NCBI RefSeq assembly: GCF_009711185.1
Contig: NZ_WMIF01000014.1
Location: 1 to 64,000 of the forward strand
Length of the DNA stretch: 64,000 nt
Direction: 5' to 3'
From: Paracoccus limosus
GTDB lineage: Bacteria > Pseudomonadota > Alphaproteobacteria > Rhodobacterales > Rhodobacteraceae
Part shown: positions 23,968 through 32,505 of the stretch, piece after piece
Numbering within the stretch: the stretch's first letter is position 1
Layout of the letters: each line of letters opens with the position of its first letter
Notes under the pieces: generated by a model
Databases searched by the model: none
What the model was told of the DNA's origin: nothing
Seen by the model: only the letters and a program-made list of their open reading frames with translations
Position numbers and translations under genes: made by a program

Positions 23968-26266
23968 GGTCGTCCTCCAGCCCCTCCGGGTAGACCCAGA
24001 CGGCGGGGTTTTCGACCTGCAGGCAAAGCCCGGATTGGGGGCATTTGAAGTGGCTCGGCAGGACCGGACGGACCTCCGTGGTCACCTCGCCGGTGTCCGG
24101 ATCGACATGCTCGACGGGCGCGCCGAACTGCATGCCCTCGACGCAGAGGTAGCCGAACCGCGACCGGGTGATAGGGAAGCCGAACCCCGAGGGGTCGCGC
24201 AGGAACTTCACGAAGCCCTTGGTCGCCAGCACGCTGAGGCGCTCGCGGATGGTGTGCTTGCTGCCCAGACCGCCACGGTTCTCGAAGGTCTCGGCGAACT
24301 GCATGGCGGTGTAGAGGCGCTCGCTCGCCGCCTCATCCAGCAGCATGCCGAGGATGACATCGTGCTTGCGCAGCCGTTCGGCATCGAGCTTGGCGCCGAC
24401 CTCCTTGCGCACCAGGCGCTCGTTCAGCGGGTTCAACTCGACCCACTCGCCCTTCACCTTGTCGATCAGCTTGCCGGGCAGCGCGGGGCCGTTCCGAAGC
24501 TCGATCTCCAGCCTGCGGACACTGCTGTCTTCGTCGGGCCGGTGCATGAGCAGCCCCGAGGTGTAGAAGCCGCGCAGCGCGCTGGCGCCGGAGAGCGCAA
24601 GGAAGGGATCGTCCTTGACCTGGTGCTTGCTGGCCTTGCGGGTGTGGTGGGCGAGGATGACGCCCCCGTCCGGATTGACCGCCTCGCGCAGGAGTTCGAC
24701 CCGGTCCTTCAGGAAGAACATCATGGCGGTGTTGTCGTTCTCACCGCCGCCCTCGGGGCCACCGTCGAAGAGGTTGCGGATCGGGTCGATGACGATGATG
24801 TCGGGCGGCGCGTCGGGGAATGCGGCCCGGATCGCCTCGGCAACGCGGGCGACGCCCTCCGCGTCCAGCAGCAGCTTCAGCTTCGGTGTGGCGATGAAGG
24901 TGTCGCGCGCGGCGGCGATCACGGTGGCGGGCAGCGCGATCTGCTGCATGCGCTCGCGCAGGTAGTGATACTGGATCTCGGCCTGAAGGTAGAACACGCG
25001 CAGCGGCCGGGGCGGCGTGAAGCCGAGGAACGGCACGCCAGCGGCCATGTGAACGAGCCAGGAGATCAGGAAATCGCTCTTGCCGACCTTGGGCGCGCCG
25101 CCCAGCACCAGGAGCCCGCCCGGGGTCAGCACGCGGGGACCGATGATGTCCTCGGGCATGGGGCTCGTGTCGTCGAGCAGAGCGCCGAGGGTGAAGGTCG
25201 GCAGCGGGCTGGCCGGTGCACCCGCGTTGGCTGCGCGCAGGAGCGGCGGACCGTTGCGCTTCACATGCAGCGCCCAGAGCCGTTCGGACTCGGCCTTGAG
25301 CCGATCAAGCGGCCAGGACGGGCGCAGCATGGCGGCGTTGTAGCCGCAGATCGCCTCCCACGCCGCGAACGGGTCGAGGCGGCCCTCGTGCACCAGGCGC
25401 ACGTAATGGCCGATGGCGGCGCTGGCCCCCTGAAACCGGGACCAGTCGTCGACAGCGCCTTCGCGCACCGGCGTTGTGAGCACCGCGTCGATGGCGGGCT
25501 TCGCGGTCGGCGCGGCAACGTCGCTGGCGAAGCCCACGCCGGGCAGCGGCGGCATCTCGGCGACCTTCTCGGCGAAGTCTGCAAGGTCCACCTCGACGTC
25601 GCGATGTTCGCGGATCTGCACAAGGCGCTGGTGGCCGTGCTTGTGATAGACCGTGCCGGGCACCCGGATCGGCTGGTGCGCCGAGCGGAAATGCGTGTCG
25701 CCGCCGACCTTCACGGCGATCTCGCCGCGCAGGCGGCAGAGGGTGGCCAGGTCGTCGCCTTCGGCCGGCTCCGTCAGTTTCCACCAGACATGGAGCTTCG
25801 CCGCGCCCTCGGGCGTGCGCCCGCCGCTTTCGATGATGAGCGTGGGCGCGCCGAGGTGGCGGGTGACATGGTCCAGCTTGGCCGGGATATCGCCCGCGTC
25901 GAGATCGACGACGATGGCCTGCATCTGCAGCACATCGGCGGCGCGGGCCTGGCCCTGCTCGGCGACGGTGCCGGGGATGACATATACGGCGGCGCCCTCG
26001 CGGTTCGCCCACGCGGCGAAGGTCGCGAGTTTCTCGGTCGCGCTGTCGTCGGCCGGGATCCAGATGTTGTGCGGCTTGCCGTCCCGGCCCTGACCCTTGT
26101 CAACGAAACCGCGGAGCGGGATCAGCCCCTCGCACCAGCTGAACACGGTGTCGAGGAAGACGGCGATCTGCTCGGGGTCGGGGTCGCAGCCGAAGGGATT
26201 CTCCGACGGCGGCCCGTCGTTGAAATCCATCCACGGGTTGAAATGCAGGATCCCATCGTCGCTCAT
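23945..26266 (-). CDS. Primase/replicative ATPase: AEP-like domain plus RepA-like AAA ATPase
   Basis: 773 aa from MSDDGILHFN; this start overlaps the nuclease stop as ATGA. The N-terminal part has an archaeo-eukaryotic primase-like pattern: DLD (121-123), LHVWWKL (about 158), GGD (188-190) and RVPG (201-204). A RecA/RepA-type ATPase follows with Walker A GGAPKVGKS (389-397), Walker B-like IIVIDPIRNLFDGG and a HHTRK motif. The C-terminal segment has a winged-helix-like SKHTIRERLSVLATKG. It is probably the phage replication initiator/primase-helicase. Confidence 0.85.
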   Translation of the reverse strand: MSDDGILHFNPWMDFNDGPPSENPFGCDPDPEQIAVFLDTVFSWCEGLIPLRGFVDKGQGRDGKPHNIWIPADDSATEKLATFAAWANREGAAVYVIPGTVAEQGQARAADVLQMQAIVVDLDAGDIPAKLDHVTRHLGAPTLIIESGGRTPEGAAKLHVWWKLTEPAEGDDLATLCRLRGEIAVKVGGDTHFRSAHQPIRVPGTVYHKHGHQRLVQIREHRDVEVDLADFAEKVAEMPPLPGVGFASDVAAPTAKPAIDAVLTTPVREGAVDDWSRFQGASAAIGHYVRLVHEGRLDPFAAWEAICGYNAAMLRPSWPLDRLKAESERLWALHVKRNGPPLLRAANAGAPASPLPTFTLGALLDDTSPMPEDIIGPRVLTPGGLLVLGGAPKVGKSDFLISWLVHMAAGVPFLGFTPPRPLRVFYLQAEIQYHYLRERMQQIALPATVIAAARDTFIATPKLKLLLDAEGVARVAEAIRAAFPDAPPDIIVIDPIRNLFDGGPEGGGENDNTAMMFFLKDRVELLREAVNPDGGVILAHHTRKASKHQVKDDPFLALSGASALRGFYTSGLLMHRPDEDSSVRRLEIELRNGPALPGKLIDKVKGEWVELNPLNERLVRKEVGAKLDAERLRKHDVILGMLLDEAASERLYTAMQFAETFENRGGLGSKHTIRERLSVLATKGFVKFLRDPSGFGFPITRSRFGYLCVEGMQFGAPVEHVDPDTGEVTTEVRPVLPSHFKCPQSGLCLQVENPAVWVYPEGLEDDLTHMSEA

Positions 26267-27033
26267 GCCGACAGCCCCCAGCAGCGCTCGGACCAAGGAC
26301 AGAAGCGGCACTCGAAGAAGTCGGGCGTGGTCGCGACGCGCGGCAGCAACTCGCCTGCGTCGGTCGCCTGCAGGATCCGCACGCCCCGGTCGGACATGCG
26401 CTGCGCGAGATCGGCGTCGAAGGGCACCAACTCATGGTGAAGCTCGGCGGTGTCCTTGTTGATCGCGGTGAAGAGCGCGGGCGCGGCCGAGATGCCGGAG
26501 ACCGTCCCTTCCATGTAGGCCTGGTAGAGCGCGATCTGGGCGGCGTAGACCGGCTTCGACCTGGTCACGCCGTCCTTGACGCAGGCGCGCCAGTTCTTCG
26601 CGTTCATCGTCTTGCATTCCCAGAGGGCGGGAACGGTCAGGCCGAAGCCTTCGGGCTCGGCCGCGATGATGCCGTCGACATGACCGCGGATGCGTCCGCC
26701 CGCGACGGAGAAGCCGAACTGGCCGCCATCGGGGCGGTTGCCCTTGCGCGTGTAGAGGTCGAACCCGGCGCCGCGCAGCCAGGCGACCGCCAGATCTTCG
26801 AGCGCATGGCCGATGGCGAAGATGCGCAGCGACAGGCCGCTGAAATCCTGGCCCTCGTCCTTCGGCGTCGCCGTGAACTCAAACTGTAGGGCGCGCTCGC
26901 AGGCATGGCCGAGACGCGAGCCGCCGAGGTAGTCGCGGGGCGGCCGCGTCGCCTGATCGGCGGTCAGCGCCTGATCGACGGCGGCGTTGACCTGCTCCGC
27001 GAAACTGGGCCGATGATTGTAATCGAGGGTCAA
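26263..27033 (-). CDS. PD-(D/E)XK exonuclease with Fe-S cluster (Cas4/AddB-like)
   Basis: 256 aa. Nuclease residues: His76 (GHALED), Asp120 (GHVDG) and Glu139-x-Lys141 (WECK). Four Cys (45 in LGHACERA, then 242, 245, 251 in FECRFCPWSERCW) match the Fe-S arrangement of Cas4/AddB-type RecB-family nucleases. It probably processes DNA ends for phage recombination with the Sak4-like ATPase and helicase encoded upstream. The start overlaps the 27030 gene stop. Confidence 0.88.
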   Translation of the reverse strand: MTLDYNHRPSFAEQVNAAVDQALTADQATRPPRDYLGGSRLGHACERALQFEFTATPKDEGQDFSGLSLRIFAIGHALEDLAVAWLRGAGFDLYTRKGNRPDGGQFGFSVAGGRIRGHVDGIIAAEPEGFGLTVPALWECKTMNAKNWRACVKDGVTRSKPVYAAQIALYQAYMEGTVSGISAAPALFTAINKDTAELHHELVPFDADLAQRMSDRGVRILQATDAGELLPRVATTPDFFECRFCPWSERCWGLSA

Positions 27034-27440
27034 AACGGCACCTCCGGCGTCTGCGCCCGGGCGATGTCGGACATGGCCTCGCGGAAGCCCTCGACGGCTT
27101 CCTCGATCAGCGCGCGCACCTGCGCCTCGGTCAGTTCCGCAAGCGGGGTGGCCCAGCCGATCTCGTCCATCAGCAGCGCCACGCGCTTCATGGTGGCGGT
27201 GATCGCGGCGCGCTCTTCCTCGGTCAGGTCAACCATGGCGAAACGCTCCCGCGCCAAACGCGTCCAGAAGGACTGGCAGGGCATTGAGCAGAACCAGACC
27301 GAGGGCCGGGGCCGCTTCGACCGGTGCGGATCGAACCAGCCAAAACCATGGGTGGGTTGCCGGCAGACAGCACAGAGCGTCCCACGCGGATGCCAGAGCC
27401 GCCGCCGGTCCTCGGCGGTGATGGGGGTGGAGGTGGGCAT
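27030..27440 (-). CDS. DUF6511-like zinc-ribbon protein
   Basis: 136 aa. An N-terminal zinc ribbon (CAVC near residue 23 and CSMPC near 51) is followed by a helical C-terminus ending in TPEVPF, with the phrase EERAAITATMKRVALLMDEIGW. It fits a family of alphaproteobacterial phage proteins encoded between helicase and nuclease. Function unknown; an accessory of the recombination block by position. Confidence 0.7.
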   Translation of the reverse strand: MPTSTPITAEDRRRLWHPRGTLCAVCRQPTHGFGWFDPHRSKRPRPSVWFCSMPCQSFWTRLARERFAMVDLTEEERAAITATMKRVALLMDEIGWATPLAELTEAQVRALIEEAVEGFREAMSDIARAQTPEVPF

Positions 27441-27443
27441 GGG

Positions 27444-29132
27444 TCATGCCGCCCTCCGTTCGGGAGAGGCCGCCGTGTCGATCAGCTGGCGGATGGCCCG
27501 CTTGTTGAAGCCGAAGGTCATCAGCGCCGAGGCGCGATAGCGCGTCAGGCCGAAGTCATGGCGGCACTCGGCGGGCAGGTATTGCAGCTGCTTTTCGGTC
27601 GGCGGCTGGCGCAGCCAGGAGCGCGTCTTGAAGGCGCTCTCGTCGGTCTCATGGGTGTTCAGCCAGTCGTCCGCCTGTGCGAGGCAGACCGTGCGTTCGC
27701 CCACGCCCAGCAGATGCGGGCGTTCGCCCTTCGCCCCGCCGATGGCGTACCAGACCCCTTCCAGCCAGAAGATGCCGCCCCAGGCCGCGAAGCCGGTGGC
27801 CATCAGTGCGTCGTCCGTGCCGTAGAGGTCGACCCACGCGAAGCTGGACCGCTTCAGCAGGTCGATCTCGGTCATCATGAAGCCCGAGAGCGGCGCGGCG
27901 GCCCCGCCTTCGCCCGCATCCAGATCCTCGCGCGGGCATGCCTCACCGCAGAGCGGGCATTCGGTGGCGGCCAGTGGGATCTCCGCCTCGCAGGCAGGAC
28001 AGGTCTTGGTCGGCGCCTCGCCGGTCTCGGTCTTGCCGTCGAGATCGACATCCTGTTCCAGCGTGCCGTGGATCAGGCTCGAGGTGCCGAAATCCAGCAC
28101 GACGCAGTCGGTCTTGACGATGCCGGGGTGTTCCTCGGGGTCGACGGTGCGCAGGCCGCGCCCGACCATCTGGATCATGGTGGACTTGTAGGAGCTGGGG
28201 CGCAGCAGCACGACGCAGGAGGTGGGCGGATGGTCCCAGCCTTCGGTCAGCACCGCCACGTTGACCACGACGCGGATGTCCCCCGCCGCGTAGTCTGCGA
28301 GGATCGCCTTGCGGGTCTCGGCCGCCAGATCGCCGTGGATCAGCGCGGCGGAAACGCCTGCCGCCCTGAAGGCGTCGGTGACATGCTCGGCATGGGCGAC
28401 GGTGGAGCAGAACACCACGGTCTGCCGGTCGCCGGCCTGTTCCTTCCAGTGCCGGATCACCTCGTCGGTGACTGGGGCGCGGTCCATGATGCCCGCGACC
28501 TCCGCCATGTCGAAATCCGACATGGTCTTGCGGACCGAGCGCAACTCGTCCTGCACGCCCACGTCGATGACGAAGGTGCGGGGCGGCACTAGGTGGCCCG
28601 AGGCGATCAGCTCGCCCAGCCGCACCTGATCGGCGACATTGTCGAAGACCTCGCGCAGGCCCTTCTTGTCGCCCCGGTTCGGCGTCGCCGTGACACCGAA
28701 GATGCGGGCGTCGGGATTGGCCTCGCGCACCCGGTCGATGATGCGGCGGTAGCTGTCGGCCACCGCATGGTGCGCCTCGTCGACGACCAGCAGATCGAGG
28801 CGCGGCATGTCGGCGAGGTTGGACGCTCGCGCCAGCGTCGGCACCATGGCGAAGGCGACCTGACCGCCCCAGGATTTCTCCGTGGCGTCGATGACCGAGG
28901 TGGCGACGCCCGGCACCACGCGCTGGAACTTGGCCCGGTTCTGCGCCGTCAGCTCGTCACGATGAGCCAGCACGCAGGCCTTCGCGCCGTCGCCGATCAT
29001 CTCGCCGGTGACCGCCGAGAGCATGATGGTCTTGCCCGCGCCGGTGGGCGCCACGCCCAGCGTGTTGCCGCGGGAGGCGAGCGCAGCCACGCTGCGCTCG
29101 ACGAAGGTCTTCTGGCGGGGGCGCAGGCGCAT
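27444..29132 (-). CDS. SF2 DEAD/DEAH-box helicase
   Basis: 562 aa. Motif I PTGAGKT (29-35), motif II DEAH (118-121), motif III VTATP, motif V LTEGWDHP and motif VI QMVGRGLR. A zinc-ribbon insert (CPACEAEIPLAATECPLCG) follows the helicase core, and a C-terminal domain of about 130 residues is specific to the phage family. Expected to unwind DNA or displace proteins in phage replication or recombination. Confidence 0.93.
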   Translation of the reverse strand: MRLRPRQKTFVERSVAALASRGNTLGVAPTGAGKTIMLSAVTGEMIGDGAKACVLAHRDELTAQNRAKFQRVVPGVATSVIDATEKSWGGQVAFAMVPTLARASNLADMPRLDLLVVDEAHHAVADSYRRIIDRVREANPDARIFGVTATPNRGDKKGLREVFDNVADQVRLGELIASGHLVPPRTFVIDVGVQDELRSVRKTMSDFDMAEVAGIMDRAPVTDEVIRHWKEQAGDRQTVVFCSTVAHAEHVTDAFRAAGVSAALIHGDLAAETRKAILADYAAGDIRVVVNVAVLTEGWDHPPTSCVVLLRPSSYKSTMIQMVGRGLRTVDPEEHPGIVKTDCVVLDFGTSSLIHGTLEQDVDLDGKTETGEAPTKTCPACEAEIPLAATECPLCGEACPREDLDAGEGGAAAPLSGFMMTEIDLLKRSSFAWVDLYGTDDALMATGFAAWGGIFWLEGVWYAIGGAKGERPHLLGVGERTVCLAQADDWLNTHETDESAFKTRSWLRQPPTEKQLQYLPAECRHDFGLTRYRASALMTFGFNKRAIRQLIDTAASPERRAA

Positions 29133-29145
29133 GGCCGGTCTCCCC

Positions 29146-29769
29146 TTACTGCGCCCAGCTCGGCCGACCGGCGGCTCCGGGGGCGGATGCGGGCTGGCTG
29201 GGCTGGGTGGCCGTGGCGGGCTGCTGCGGGGCGTGGCCCTGCGCCGGGGCGGCGGTGAACTGCGGTGCGACCGTGCCCATCAGCGCGGCGTAGTCGCGGT
29301 GATCGGGCGTGACGGCAGCGCGGATCTCGTTCTTGTCCTCGCCGTTGGTGTCGGTGCCGATGTCGATGCGGGCGACGAATTCAACGCCGTCGAGATCGCT
29401 GAACCCGTTGATGCGGCGGCGCGCCTGCGCCTCGGGCGAGTTGTCCTTGTCGGACACACCGCGTGCCGAGTTGAGGATGCCGCGGATCAGGCCGCGCCCC
29501 ATGTTCGCCCAGTCGGGGCCCTTGGGGCTGTAGAGGCCGATCAGCGACCAGATCTTGCGCCGGGCATAGGGCCCCTCGAGCACCGTGTATTCGGCGTCGA
29601 GATAGACGGCGCCGGTGGCGGCGCGGCGCGCCCAGCCGCCGGTCCAGCCCTGTGAGGTGTCGTCGAAGCCGCCCGGGCGCAGGGTGAGCCGCACCTTGGC
29701 GAGCGTGCCTTTCGGGATGACGTTGGTGTTGGATTGCGCGGAGTTGAAGTCGTTCCAGGGTCCGGACAT
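29146..29769 (-). CDS. Possible phage single-stranded DNA-binding protein
   Basis: 207 aa. A beta-rich N-terminal domain (residues 1-140) and a Gln/Pro/Ala-rich disordered tail ending PSWAQ give an SSB-like layout, and it sits between Sak4-like ATPase and helicase. Direct family assignment was not possible, so SSB is inference. A TGTCCC-N16-TGGCTTTT element lies 51 nt upstream of its start. Confidence 0.55.
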   Translation of the reverse strand: MSGPWNDFNSAQSNTNVIPKGTLAKVRLTLRPGGFDDTSQGWTGGWARRAATGAVYLDAEYTVLEGPYARRKIWSLIGLYSPKGPDWANMGRGLIRGILNSARGVSDKDNSPEAQARRRINGFSDLDGVEFVARIDIGTDTNGEDKNEIRAAVTPDHRDYAALMGTVAPQFTAAPAQGHAPQQPATATQPSQPASAPGAAGRPSWAQ

Positions 29770-29820
29770 TGCGCGGCTCCTTTCAGTTGGAGGATGGGAC
29801 GCGCAGCGGCGTCAGATGGG

Positions 29821-29850
29821 AAAAGCCACCCCGGCGACCGGATCGGGACA
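29821..29850 (-). promoter_or_regulatory. Copy 1 of TGTCCC-N16-TGGCTTTT element
   Basis: Minus strand: TGTCCC at 29850-29845, 16-base spacer containing CCGG-TCG-CCGG, then TGGCTTTT at 29828-29821, followed by CCCAT. It lies between the Sak4-like stop and the 29769 start codon. Similarity to copy 2 extends into the downstream leader (TCCAAC-GAAAG). Confidence 0.65.
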
Positions 29851-29870
29851 CCGGGCGTGGCGAGAGGCGC

Positions 29871-30746
29871 TCAGCCATGGCCGGGCTCCTGCGCGGGCGC
29901 GGGATCGGCCGGGGTCACCGGCGGCCAGGTCAGGCGTTCGGAGGCAGGCGCCGCGGGACGCTGGATCTTCTCCATCACCCGGCCGAGATGCGGGGCCTCG
30001 ACCATGTCGAGGCGGCCGGAGCGGTCCTTGGCCGGATAGCCCCAGGGGTTCAGCGTATGGCAGACGAATGCGCGCTGCGGCTGGCCGCCGGGGTCCGGGA
30101 TGTCGGCCATGGTGATGACCTGATCGACGATGCCCGGCAGCTCGAGTCCGGTCTTCGAACCGTCGATCTGCGGCTGGAAGACCTTGCGATTGAAGTCGTC
30201 GAGCCGCTCGTCGAGGATGCCGACGAACCAGACATGCTTTCCGCGCGTGTGCTGCAGATGGGTCAGCCAGCCGATCATCTCGCGGCCATGCAGTCCGTAG
30301 GCGCCGCGGATGTCGGGCTTGCCGGTCTTCTCGGAAAACGCCTCGGGCTGGCCGCGGCACCACTGGAAGCAGAGCCGCCCGGCCACCGTGATCGAGTCGA
30401 TGAAGACGGTCTCGTATTTGCCGATCACTGTGGGATCGCCGTACCGCCCGCAGACCTCGTCGAAATGCGCCTGGCTGTAGGGCTGGTCCTCGCGCAGCGC
30501 CGGGTTCGGCCCCCCGATGAACACCGCGAAATCCCGGCATTCCTTCCAGGTGCGGGGCCGGAGCGTGTCGATTTCCAGCCCCTCGACCGCCAGATCCCCG
30601 GCCTCGAGGTCGAGGAAGAGCGTGGTGGAGGCGTTCAGCGTCCAGAGCAGGCTGGTCTTTCCGATGCCGGACCGGCCGAAGATGACGCCCTTGATGCCCT
30701 TGCGTTGGGCGAGCCGTTCGTCGGCGCCGATGATGGGAAGGGCCAT
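29871..30746 (-). CDS. Sak4-like/AAA_24 phage recombination ATPase
   Basis: 291 aa from MALPIIGADERLAQ. Walker A GRSGIGKT at 24-31, Walker B-like ETVFIDSITV, and the LEAGDLAV/DVEAGD-type segment typical of phage nucleotide-binding AAA_24 proteins. Sak4 homologues are RecA-core ATPases that stimulate single-strand annealing with a phage SSB; the next gene may encode that SSB. Start ATG 30746 overlaps the previous stop as TGATG. Confidence 0.85.
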   Translation of the reverse strand: MALPIIGADERLAQRKGIKGVIFGRSGIGKTSLLWTLNASTTLFLDLEAGDLAVEGLEIDTLRPRTWKECRDFAVFIGGPNPALREDQPYSQAHFDEVCGRYGDPTVIGKYETVFIDSITVAGRLCFQWCRGQPEAFSEKTGKPDIRGAYGLHGREMIGWLTHLQHTRGKHVWFVGILDERLDDFNRKVFQPQIDGSKTGLELPGIVDQVITMADIPDPGGQPQRAFVCHTLNPWGYPAKDRSGRLDMVEAPHLGRVMEKIQRPAAPASERLTWPPVTPADPAPAQEPGHG

Positions 30747-31081
30747 CACTGGCCCTCCTTCGTCATCGCCACCGCGGCGGCGCGATCTGCGCCGATGCAT
30801 CCCGCCTCGCGGGCGAGCTTGTAGAGGCGCTTCAGCGCGTCGGCGCGGCGGTAAGCGGCCGTGCTCTCACGCTCCGCCTCCACGATCGCGAAGGCGATCT
30901 CGTCGACGGTCGCATCGACGACCGGCAGCGGCTCGCGCGGCTCGTCACCGGCGCGCTGCGGGAAAACGATGGTTTCGGGAAGGTCTTCGAGGGCGTAGCT
31001 CGCCTTGCGAAGACGGGTGATGTCGTCCGGCTGGTCCGGCATGGCTTTTCTCCGTGGGATGATGTGATCGAGAAGGCCCAT
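30746..31081 (-). CDS. Hypothetical early prophage protein (111 aa)
   Basis: MGLLDHIIPRRKAMPDQPDDI. A short acidic/helical protein with no recognised domain. Start ATG 31081 couples to the upstream stop (TGATG); an internal Met at 31042 is an alternative. The end is also coupled to the Sak4-like gene, so it belongs to the recombination operon. Confidence 0.6.
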   Translation of the reverse strand: MGLLDHIIPRRKAMPDQPDDITRLRKASYALEDLPETIVFPQRAGDEPREPLPVVDATVDEIAFAIVEAERESTAAYRRADALKRLYKLAREAGCIGADRAAAVAMTKEGQ

Positions 31082-31275
31082 CAGGCGGCCTCGCGGACGT
31101 CGGACGCGGGCTCGGCGACGTAGATCGCCAATAGCGGCGTCCCGTCGGCATGGGCGCCGGCGTCCTCGATCTGATAGTTGCGGTTGGGCTCGCAGACCTC
31201 GGTCAGCTCCCAGCGGCGATAGAGCCCCGGAAGACGCCTGAAATCCTCGAGCGACAGATCGGCAGTGCGGTTCAT
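31081..31275 (-). CDS. Hypothetical early prophage protein (64 aa)
   Basis: MNRTADLSLEDFRRLPGLYR; no recognised family. It is the first gene after copy 2 of the TGTCCC-N16-TGGCTTTT element (50 nt from the end of the element to the start codon), and its stop overlaps the next start. Confidence 0.6.
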   Translation of the reverse strand: MNRTADLSLEDFRRLPGLYRRWELTEVCEPNRNYQIEDAGAHADGTPLLAIYVAEPASDVREAA

Positions 31276-31324
31276 GCGTTTCTGCTTTCGGTTGGAGGGA
31301 AGGCGCTCGGGGCGCTCGAATGGG

Positions 31325-31354
31325 AAAAGCCACCGGCGGCACCGGATCGGGACA
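31325..31354 (-). promoter_or_regulatory. Copy 2 of TGTCCC-N16-TGGCTTTT element
   Basis: Minus strand: TGTCCC at 31354-31349, a 16-base spacer with CCGG-TGCCG-CCGG, then TGGCTTTT at 31332-31325 and CCCAT. It lies directly after the sigma-like gene stop and before the 31275 start codon. The leader shares TCCAACCGAAAG with copy 1. Confidence 0.65.
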
Positions 31355-31359
31355 TTGGT

Positions 31360-32082
31360 TCAGGGGATTTCCTCGAGGGCGTCGTGCAGCCGGCGCATGG
31401 CGCGCTGGTACCGCTTGCGGGCGGCAGCCTCGGTCAGGCCCAGTTCCACGGCGACCTCGGCCTGGGAGAAGCCCTCAATCGCCACGCGGATCACCAACAG
31501 GGCGTCGTCGCCGAGCAGCTTCCGCACGGCGCCGTTCAGTCGCGCGTACCCGGCCGCGCCGATGCCGCTGTTGCCGTTGTCCGCGACCTCGTCGGGATCG
31601 GCGCCGCTGGCGAGATGTTCGCGTGTCTGGTCGCGCTGGCGCACGCGGATCATGTCGCGCTCGACATTCCGCAGCACCGTGGCCGCGATCCAGTTGACGC
31701 GCCTGAGATCGAGGCTGCGGACTGCCTCGGTGGTGCGCGCCAGAACGTCGGACGCGACCTCATCGGCAGTGCCGAGCCTGCGCCAGATCGATCGGCGGCG
31801 GATGGCGTCGAGGCCGGGCCAGAGCGCCAGCAGCAGCAACGTCAGCGCACAGTCGGACGCGGGCCCGTCGCCCTGCGCCGCCCTGACGAGCGCGGAGAGG
31901 ATCAGGTTCTTCTGGCCCTGATCGCCGGTCGCGCCGTGCAGCCCGTCCAGCAGGGCCGCCGGATCCCGGAACGGTGCGAGGGCAGCTTGCGCACGCCGGA
32001 CGGCGTCGAAACTGCGCTGGAAGTGAAGGTTGGAAGAAGAATGCATGAGGTGATCACGGATCTCGTGCCACGCGAAGGACAT
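31360..32082 (-). CDS. Sigma-70-like/helix-turn-helix regulator
   Basis: 240 aa. The C-terminal 40 residues (IEGFSQAEVAVELGLTEAAA then RKRYQRAMRRLHDAL) are a sigma region 4-type helix-turn-helix, and the middle (AATVLRNVERDMIRVRQRD) resembles region 2. It could direct phage transcription, or act only as an activator. Starts: ATG 32082, which directly follows a perfect hairpin, or ATG 32046 (MHSSSNLHFQ). It precedes one copy of the TGTCCC-N16-TGGCTTTT element. Confidence 0.7.
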   Translation of the reverse strand: MSFAWHEIRDHLMHSSSNLHFQRSFDAVRRAQAALAPFRDPAALLDGLHGATGDQGQKNLILSALVRAAQGDGPASDCALTLLLLALWPGLDAIRRRSIWRRLGTADEVASDVLARTTEAVRSLDLRRVNWIAATVLRNVERDMIRVRQRDQTREHLASGADPDEVADNGNSGIGAAGYARLNGAVRKLLGDDALLVIRVAIEGFSQAEVAVELGLTEAAARKRYQRAMRRLHDALEEIP

Positions 32083-32111
32083 CGGACGCCTGCCTTGCGG
32101 CCAGGCGTCCG
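32083..32111 (-). promoter_or_regulatory. 10-bp perfect hairpin abutting the sigma-like start codon
   Basis: CGGACGCCTG (32083-32092) and CAGGCGTCCG (32102-32111) form a perfect stem with a 9-base loop, ending at the base before ATG 32082. If 32082 is the start, the ribosome-binding site is inside the hairpin. Confidence 0.5.
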
Positions 32112-32181
32112 GCGCCTTCTCGTGGCCAGGTCAGGACGTCGCGCGTCTCTGGGATTTCAGGGGGGTGGGTGAAGGCGCGCG

Positions 32182-32427
32182 TCAGCGCGCGGGTGCGGTC
32201 GCGTTGTTCAGCGTGCCGCAGCCGCGGCAGGTGGCCTGAACCGGAAAGCCCACGAGATACTCGTGCCCCCGCGCGAAACGCAGGTGCATGCGGCCGTCCC
32301 GGCAGACGCCGAGCAGCTTGTCACAGCGCGTGCAGCGCCATTCCGAGTTGTGGGTGGTGGGCTTGGTCTTCGCGGCGCCGGACCAGCTCGTCGGGGCTGC
32401 CTGGCGCAGGGGGAAGGGAGTCGGCAT
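32182..32427 (-). CDS. Com-like zinc-ribbon protein
   Basis: 81 aa. Two Cys pairs (WRCTRCDKLLG and TCRGCGTLN) match the zinc ribbon of Mu Com-type translational regulators, here with a longer loop between them. Mu Com binds mRNA to allow translation of the mom gene for DNA modification. In this prophage it could regulate a modification gene, but that is inference. A good AGGAG ribosome-binding site precedes ATG 32427. Confidence 0.75.
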   Translation of the reverse strand: MPTPFPLRQAAPTSWSGAAKTKPTTHNSEWRCTRCDKLLGVCRDGRMHLRFARGHEYLVGFPVQATCRGCGTLNNATAPAR

Positions 32428-32505
32428 GGAAGTGCTCCTCTATGTGGAGCCTTTCCAGTAATCAGCGGTTTGTTAGACCGTCTCCCATCGCAAGTTAGAC
32501 GGTTG

